64,000 nucleotides of DNA from Streptomyces sp. M41(2017) (GTDB lineage: Bacteria; Actinomycetota; Actinomycetes; Streptomycetales; Streptomycetaceae): contig NZ_MWFK01000001.1 in assembly GCF_002078175.1 (NCBI RefSeq), forward strand, positions 992,001 through 1,056,000. The letters run 5' to 3'. The notes under the pieces were generated by a model that had not been told where the DNA came from, made no database searches, and worked only from the letters and a program-made list of their open reading frames with translations. A program made the position numbers and the translations under genes. Numbering within the stretch: the first letter of the stretch is position 1; each line of letters opens with the position of its first letter. This document shows, piece by piece, positions 58,945-64,000 of this stretch.

Positions 58945-60324
58945 TCAGGAGAAGAGCCGCCGCCAGGTCTCCGGCCCGGGGTAGCCGTCCGCCGCCCCGC
59001 CGCGCCAGCCCTGGGCCCGCTGGAACGCCTCGACGTTGCGCCGGTCCGCCTCGCCCCAGCGGGACCCGGGGCCGGTCGTGTAGTGCGTGCCGAACCCCTT
59101 CTTGACGAGCTGCTTCCCGAGCTGGGTGACGTACGCGTTGTTCGCGCCGGGCCGGAACATCGCGCGCCCGGGGTAGGCGGGCACGGGGTGCGAGGTGCCC
59201 GTGCCCGGGGCTCCGGGGCTTCCGGCGACGGGCGGGATGTCCTTGCCCTTCTTGCCGGTCAGATAGGCCCAGGTGGTCGGTCCGGGCCGGCCGTCCGCGT
59301 CCGCGCCGGTCCAGCCCTGCGCCTTCTGGAACGCCTGGGTGGCCCGCTGGTCGGCGCTCGTCCAGCGCGGTCCGGGTCCCGTGGTGTAGAACCGGGCGCC
59401 GCCCCGCTCGACCAGGAGCTTGCCGAGCTGGGTGACGTAGGCGTTGTTCGCTCCGGTCCCGAAGTAGGCGGTCCCCGGGAATCGGGTCGCCGTGCCCGGG
59501 GTGGCCGGCGGCGTCGGTGTGGACGGCTCGGCACCGCCCGCGCCCTCGGCGAGTCCCTTGTAGCGGTAGGGCACGTAGTGGTCCGAGTTCGACCAGTACG
59601 CGTACGGGGTGGACTGCTTCCTCGCGTGCGGCGGGGTCTGCTCGTAGGCGACGTAGTAGGTGTGGGTGTAGTCGGTCCAGCCGCCGAAGATGACGACGTG
59701 CGAGCCCTTCTCCGGGTTGTCCGGGTTGTGGAAGAGCAGCATGTCCCCGGGCTGCAGCTGGTCGCGGGTGATCCGCACCCCGAAGCTGTCGAGGCTGCCC
59801 GTCCACTCGTTGCCCGGGAGCCCCCAGGCCATCGAGACGAAGCCGGAGCAGTCCTGCCGGTAGCCGTCCTTCCAGTACGCGCTCATGCTGTACGGCACGT
59901 CCGCGTCGATCCAGGTCTTGGCCCGGTTGATGATCTCGGCCCGGGTGGTGGTGGGAGCCTTGGCCGCCTGGCCCGGCTCGGCCGCCGCCGGTTTCCCCGA
60001 GGGGCCGTGCAGGGGCGCCTTGCTGCCCTGCGGCGTGTCGGGCTCGTCACCGGCGGGAACGCCCGGCAGGGCGGGTCCGTGCGCGGCGGCGACCGCCGGC
60101 ACCGCCTGCCCGGCCGCGAGGACGGCGCCCGCCGTGGCGGCCAGCGCGAGAGCCACGGGAGTCCGCCCGGCCCGGGCGAGGCCGCGTACGTGGGAGAGGG
60201 TCGCCGGGTGGCCCACGGGGCCCGTCGCCCGGGACCCTGGGGGCAGGACGCGCCGCCAGTGAACGCATCCGGGGCAGTCGCAGTCGCTCGCGGGATCGAG
60301 TTCCTCGAATACCGGAGTCTCCAT
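58945..60324 (-). CDS. NlpC/P60-like cell-wall hydrolase with two peptidoglycan-binding domains
   Basis: 459 residues. An N-terminal cytoplasmic-looking stretch with a Cys cluster (SDCDCPGCVHW, about residues 14-22), a membrane helix (about 58-80), a Pro/Ala linker, then a CHAP/NlpC-type domain with the catalytic Cys in YRQDCSGFVSMAWG and His in GSHVVIFGGW. Two C-terminal repeats follow (starting 'GTGANNAYVTQLGKLLVERG' and 'RPGANNAYVTQLGKQLVKKG'), each ending in an 'AFQKAQGWTGADADGRPGP'-like peptidoglycan-binding motif. It likely hydrolyses peptidoglycan cross-links from the outer face of the membrane. GAGGGG lies before the ATG. Confidence 0.87.
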   Translation of the reverse strand: METPVFEELDPASDCDCPGCVHWRRVLPPGSRATGPVGHPATLSHVRGLARAGRTPVALALAATAGAVLAAGQAVPAVAAAHGPALPGVPAGDEPDTPQGSKAPLHGPSGKPAAAEPGQAAKAPTTTRAEIINRAKTWIDADVPYSMSAYWKDGYRQDCSGFVSMAWGLPGNEWTGSLDSFGVRITRDQLQPGDMLLFHNPDNPEKGSHVVIFGGWTDYTHTYYVAYEQTPPHARKQSTPYAYWSNSDHYVPYRYKGLAEGAGGAEPSTPTPPATPGTATRFPGTAYFGTGANNAYVTQLGKLLVERGGARFYTTGPGPRWTSADQRATQAFQKAQGWTGADADGRPGPTTWAYLTGKKGKDIPPVAGSPGAPGTGTSHPVPAYPGRAMFRPGANNAYVTQLGKQLVKKGFGTHYTTGPGSRWGEADRRNVEAFQRAQGWRGGAADGYPGPETWRRLFS

Positions 60325-60509
60325 GCGCTGCCCCTCACACTCCAGATGGAAATGTCCGCATTTCTGCACAATCGTCAGTTTCTCAACTGTCGTCCGGTGT
60401 CGCATGTTGACGGTCCGAATGATGTACGGGAGCCCTCCCACCTGCTGCGGAGCACGCCCCCGCGGTCAGGAGCACCCCCGCGGGTCGGGTAGAGTTTTCG
60501 CGTCAGCAG

Positions 60510-60583
60510 GCGCCGCTAGCTCAGTTGGTTAGAGCAGCTGACTCTTAATCAGCGGGTCCGGGGTTCGAGTCCCTGGCGGCGCA
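60510..60583 (+). tRNA. tRNA-Lys (CTT), copy 3
   Basis: Identical over 74 nt to the copies at 36479 and 50790. The 11 bases before it (CGTCAGCAGGC region) also match those before copy 1 but not copy 2. Confidence 0.96.
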
Positions 60584-60589
60584 CCGACC

Positions 60590-60623
60590 GAAGAGCCCCC
60601 TCGTCGTGACGAGGGGGCTCTTC
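60590..60623 (+). terminator. tRNA-Lys copy 3 terminator
   Basis: Perfect 15-bp stem GAAGAGCCCCCTCGT / ACGAGGGGGCTCTTC with a CGTG loop. Confidence 0.88.
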
Positions 60624-61023
60624 GTCATGCCCCGGGACCCCCGCGCGGACGCCCCCATGTGCCCCTTCTTCGCACACGCGTCCCAATTAGCGCGTATGAC
60701 CGGTTAACACCGCGTTTCGCGTCTTGCGATCATGAAGGGAGACGTAGAACCCTGGGCCCGCAAGAGGCTGTCGATTTATGGCAGTTGAGAGAAGTGGGGG
60801 GCTTGGCCGGTTGCGGCATGGGGGGTTGGGGGCCCCGTTCATGGCCGGACGCCGAGGGGGGCGTCGCGCAACCGGACGACCGGGGTTCCACGTCCATACG
60901 GTGTGGACGACGCGCTGGCCCCGGTCTGCCATTGACACGTCCGCGAAGGGTCGAGGGGGACCCCCGGCGGACGAAGAGAACCGACGAACACGCGCCCGAC
61001 GGCGCGTGTTGGGGGGATGACTC
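60624..61023. other. cslA upstream region
   Basis: 400 bp without a convincing gene; it must carry the cslA promoter. An 80-codon ORF (60778-61020) ending 3 bp before cslA has Arg/Gly-rich, non-protein-like composition and I do not call it. The part around 60690-60790 is AT-richer, the likely promoter. Confidence 0.5.
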
Positions 61024-62973
61024 ATGACGTCGACGCCGACGGGTGCCCGAAAGGATTTCGACCCGTCCGAGACGACCCAGCTGCGCATGCCGTCACACCG
61101 CACCGGCAGCATCCGCAGGATCAAGAACACACTGCCGAGATACGACTACGAGCACTACAGCCGGCTCGCCGGCCCGCTCACCCAGCCCGACCCGGCCAAG
61201 CCGTACCGGGTGCAGTACCGCTCCCTGCTCTCGCAGGAACCGCACCGCCTCAGGGCCGCGCTCATGCTGGGGGCCGCGCCGCTGCTCTCGCTGGTGCTGC
61301 TCGGCTGGCTGCTCCAGCCCGAGCACTGGACCGAACGCGACTATCCCGCCTACGACTTCCTGCCGGCCCTCGACATCGTGATGCTGGTCTCGATCGGTCT
61401 GATCGAGTTCTTCCGCTGCATGAACGTGCTGTCGAACGCGCACGCCACCCTGGTCGCCCGCGACCCGGTCCCGGTGGTGCCCGAGACCGGCACCAGAGTC
61501 GCCTTCCTCACCTCGTTCGTGCCGGGCAAGGAACCGCTCGCCATGGTGACGAAGACCCTGGAGGCCGCCGTCAGGCTGCGCCACCGGGGCCTTCTGCACA
61601 TCTGGCTCCTCGACGAGGGCGACGACCCGGACGTGAAGGAGGTCTGCGCGCGCCTGGGCGTGCACCACTTCTCCCGCAAGGGCGTCGAGAAGTGGAACCG
61701 GCCCAAGGGCGCCCATCGCGCGAAGACCAAGCACGGCAACTACAACGCCTGGCTGGACGCGCACGGCGACGCGTACGACTACTTCGCCTCGGTCGACACC
61801 GACCACGTGCCGCTGCCCAACTACCTGGAGCGGATGCTCGGCTTCTTCCGCGACCCGAACGTCGGCTTCGTCATCGGCCCCCAGGTGTACGGCAATTACG
61901 ACAACCCCATCACCAAGGCGGCCGAGTCCCAGCAGTTCCTCTTCCACGCCCTCATCCAGCGGGCCGGGAACTTCTACGGCTCCCCGATGTTCGTCGGCAC
62001 CTCCAACGCCGTACGCATCAAGGCGCTGAAGCAGATCGGCGGCCTGTACGACTCGATCACCGAGGACATGGCGACCGGGTTCGAGATGCACCGCGCCAAG
62101 AACCCGGCGACGGGCCGCAGATGGAAGTCGGTCTACACGCCGGACGTGCTGGCCGTCGGCGAGGGACCGGGCGCCTGGACGGACTTCTTCACCCAGCAGC
62201 TGCGCTGGTCACGGGGCACCTACGAGACGATCCTCAAGCAGTACTGGAAGGGCTTCGCCACCATGCCTCCGGGCAAGCTCTTCAACTACACCATGATGAT
62301 CATCTTCTACCCCATGTCGGCGCTCAACTGGATCCTCGCGGCGCTGAGTTGCGCCCTGTTCCTCGGGCTCGGCGCCTCAGGCGTGAACATCGACCCGACG
62401 GTCTGGCTGATGCTGTACGGCAACGCCTCGGCGCTCCAGATCGGCCTGTACATCTGGAACCGCCGGCACAACGTCTCGCCGCACGAACCGGAGGGATCCG
62501 GCGGTGTGGCGGGCATGGTGATGTCGGCGCTGTCCGCGCCGATCTACGCACGGTCGCTGATGGACACCGTGCTGCGCCGCAAGAGCTCGTTCGTGGTGAC
62601 GCCCAAGGGCGACTCGGCCAGCCCCGACACCCTGTTCGGGACGTTCCGGATCCATCTGTTCTTCATCCTGGTCTTCGCCGGCTCGATCACCGCCGGCTTC
62701 GTCCTCGGCCACTCACACCCGGCGATGATCACCTGGGGCGCCGTCGCCCTGCTGATCACCGCGTCGCCGATCCTCGCCTGGCGCTGGAGCCTGCGGCAGG
62801 AGCGGCGCGGGGCGCGGACGGTGCCCGAGAACGTGGCCGTTCCGCAGCAGGCCCCGGCCCCGCCGCAGGAGCAGCACGCCCCGCACGCGCCGCAGCACAA
62901 GCCCAGTTGGGCCGCGGCGGGCGGGAGCGGTGACCAGACCGTGCAGATCGCCCTTGGGGGACGTAAGAAATGA
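61024..62973 (+). CDS. cslA: Cellulose synthase-like glycosyltransferase CslA
   Basis: 649 residues. Two N-terminal membrane helices (about 80-98 and 112-132), a GT2 catalytic domain with the first Asp in LLDEGDDPD, DTDHV (DxD), ITEDMATG (TED) and QQLRW (QxxRW), then several C-terminal helices (about 425-600) and a hydrophilic Pro/Gln/His-rich tail. It polymerises a beta-glucan across the membrane at growing hyphal tips in Streptomyces and is needed for aerial growth and attachment. ATG 61024 lies 3 bp after the stop of a non-coding ORF. It overlaps glxA (ATGA), the copper oxidase that acts with it. Confidence 0.95.
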   Translation: MTSTPTGARKDFDPSETTQLRMPSHRTGSIRRIKNTLPRYDYEHYSRLAGPLTQPDPAKPYRVQYRSLLSQEPHRLRAALMLGAAPLLSLVLLGWLLQPEHWTERDYPAYDFLPALDIVMLVSIGLIEFFRCMNVLSNAHATLVARDPVPVVPETGTRVAFLTSFVPGKEPLAMVTKTLEAAVRLRHRGLLHIWLLDEGDDPDVKEVCARLGVHHFSRKGVEKWNRPKGAHRAKTKHGNYNAWLDAHGDAYDYFASVDTDHVPLPNYLERMLGFFRDPNVGFVIGPQVYGNYDNPITKAAESQQFLFHALIQRAGNFYGSPMFVGTSNAVRIKALKQIGGLYDSITEDMATGFEMHRAKNPATGRRWKSVYTPDVLAVGEGPGAWTDFFTQQLRWSRGTYETILKQYWKGFATMPPGKLFNYTMMIIFYPMSALNWILAALSCALFLGLGASGVNIDPTVWLMLYGNASALQIGLYIWNRRHNVSPHEPEGSGGVAGMVMSALSAPIYARSLMDTVLRRKSSFVVTPKGDSASPDTLFGTFRIHLFFILVFAGSITAGFVLGHSHPAMITWGAVALLITASPILAWRWSLRQERRGARTVPENVAVPQQAPAPPQEQHAPHAPQHKPSWAAAGGSGDQTVQIALGGRKK

Positions 62974-64000
62974 AGGACGGTGCCCGTCGCCGCCGTGCCC
63001 GCCGCCTCGGGATCACCGGGGTGGTGGTGCTCGCGCTGGCCGGGATGAACGGACCGTGGCTGTACCGCTTCGGGACGGACAAGTACCACCAGTACACGAT
63101 CAACAAGCCGGAGTACAAAGCCGACAACGGACACTGGGACGTCATCGAGTTCCCGAAGCGGGACCGCCTCAACACGATCCACGCGGCCCTGCTGCACACG
63201 GGGAAGATCCTGCTGATCGCCGGTTCGGGGAACAACCAGCAGAACTTCGACGCGAAGAAGTTCGACACGCGGATCTGGGACCCGGTCAAGGGCACGGTCA
63301 AGAAGATCCCGACGCCCGCCGACCTCTTCTGCACGGGCCACACCCAGCTCGCGAACGGCAACCTGCTGATCGCGGGCGGCACCAAGCGGTACGAGACCCT
63401 GAAGGGGGACGTCACCAAGGCGGGCGGCCTGATGGTCGTCCACAACGAGAACCCGGACAGGCCGATCACCCTGCCGGCCGGCAGCACCTTCACCGGCAAG
63501 GAGAACGGCAGGACGTTCGTCTCCAAGGACCCGGTGCTCGTGCCGCGTGCCAAGAAGGTCTTCGACAAGAAGACCGGCGCGTTCCTGCGCAACGACCCGG
63601 GACTGGGCCGCATCTACGTCGAGGCCCAGAAGAGCGGCCAGAAGTACGAGACCGGCACCCAGGACAACTACCGGATCCGCGGGCTGAGCGGCTCCGACGC
63701 CCGCAACACGTACGGGATCGCCCAGAAGCTCGCCCTGGACAAGAAGGACTTCCAGGGGATCCGCGACGCCTACGAGTTCGATCCGGTCGCCGAGCGGTAC
63801 ATCAAGGTCGACCCGATGAACGAGGCCCGCTGGTACCCGACGCTGACCACCCTCGGCGACGGCAAGGTCCTCAGCCTCTCCGGCCTGGACGAGATCGGCC
63901 AGCTCGTCCCCGGCAAGAACGAGGTCTTCGACCCGAAGACCAGGAAATGGACGTACACCAAGGGCATCCGGCAGTTCCCCACCTATCCGGCGATCTCCCT
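62970..64000 (+). CDS. glxA: Galactose-oxidase-like copper oxidase GlxA (5' part)
   Basis: First 343 residues; the gene continues beyond the window. N-terminal membrane anchor (about 10-30, 'RLGITGVVVLALAGMNGPWLY'), then Kelch-type beta-propeller repeats. The Cys in LFCTGHTQL corresponds to the Cys that forms the Tyr-Cys cofactor in galactose oxidase and GlxA. The other copper ligands would lie later. GlxA works outside the membrane with CslA in glycan deposition at hyphal tips. ATG 62970 overlaps the cslA stop, so the two are translated together. Confidence 0.93.
   Translation, partial: MKDGARRRRARRLGITGVVVLALAGMNGPWLYRFGTDKYHQYTINKPEYKADNGHWDVIEFPKRDRLNTIHAALLHTGKILLIAGSGNNQQNFDAKKFDTRIWDPVKGTVKKIPTPADLFCTGHTQLANGNLLIAGGTKRYETLKGDVTKAGGLMVVHNENPDRPITLPAGSTFTGKENGRTFVSKDPVLVPRAKKVFDKKTGAFLRNDPGLGRIYVEAQKSGQKYETGTQDNYRIRGLSGSDARNTYGIAQKLALDKKDFQGIRDAYEFDPVAERYIKVDPMNEARWYPTLTTLGDGKVLSLSGLDEIGQLVPGKNEVFDPKTRKWTYTKGIRQFPTYPAIS

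Noticed and set aside
57644..59806. 720-codon ORF fusing SPFH protein with upstream sequence
   Set aside because: The extension is a shadow frame across the NlpC/P60 gene end; ATG 58840 with GGAGG is the supported start.
36479..60583. Prophage or integrative element between tRNA-Lys copies
   Set aside because: No integrase, excisionase, replication or transfer genes, and the intervening genes belong to the conserved Streptomyces core order.
60778..61020. 80-codon ORF directly before cslA
   Set aside because: Arg/Gly-rich composition, no ribosome-binding site; more likely cslA leader DNA.

Overview
This is a high-GC actinobacterial chromosome segment with strong third-position G/C bias, GTG and TTG starts, secreted CBM2/GH18 proteins and a bldA-type TTA codon. 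Gene content and order match the conserved Streptomyces core region running in S. coelicolor from desD (SCO2785, from memory) through adpA (SCO2792), ornA, the ceb locus and cdgA (SCO2817) to cslA and glxA (SCO2836-2837). I saw no prophage, insertion sequence, CRISPR array or biosynthetic gene cluster.

Layout. 1-7.3 kb: end of desD, a GH20 beta-N-acetylhexosaminidase, a DUF4429/SHOCT protein, a Tat-exported purple acid phosphatase, a small conserved protein and glmS. 7.6-13.7 kb: a universal stress protein, a small membrane protein, the developmental regulator AdpA (TTA at codon 137), oligoribonuclease, tRNA-His, an acetyltransferase, a kinase-like protein and a small secreted Cys protein. 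14-21.9 kb: cebR/cebEFG/bglC cellobiose locus with two CebR operators, then a CBM2-GH18 chitinase. 22-29 kb: a two-component system, a spermidine-synthase-fold protein, an XRE-TPR regulator and a histidine phosphatase.

29-36.6 kb: a PAP2-type membrane protein, then an operon of a RecB/Cas4-type nuclease carrying an apparent Fe-S cysteine set, an unrecognised 529-aa protein and an SF1 helicase. Together these look like a split DNA2. A 140-bp tandem duplication at the nuclease/unknown junction creates two overlapping 49-codon ORFs. A primase/polymerase-like gene then runs into tRNA-Lys. 36.6-41.5 kb: M6 metalloprotease, GGDEF-EAL protein CdgA and an LLM oxidoreductase. 41.8-50.7 kb: a catabolic/uptake cluster (two Asp/Glu-racemase-like proteins, D-2-hydroxyacid dehydrogenase, amidase, DUF3830, an Ehu-like ABC transporter and an IclR regulator). 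50.8-64 kb: second tRNA-Lys, M18 aminopeptidase, NarL-type two-component pair, acyl-CoA synthetase, DUF3592 protein, AA10 LPMO, SPFH protein, NlpC/P60 hydrolase, third tRNA-Lys, then cslA-glxA (glxA truncated by the window end).

Themes. Chitin/GlcNAc use links three places: the hexosaminidase, the chitinase and the LPMO each have a DasR-box-like (dre) element upstream, and glmS lies nearby. Cellobiose uptake is controlled by CebR at two sites, one of which covers the bglC ribosome-binding site and start codon. Development is represented by adpA, orn, cdgA and cslA/glxA. Coordinates and start choices come from reading codons, Shine-Dalgarno sequences and overlaps by eye. Functional names rest on motifs and remembered family knowledge; no searches were run.
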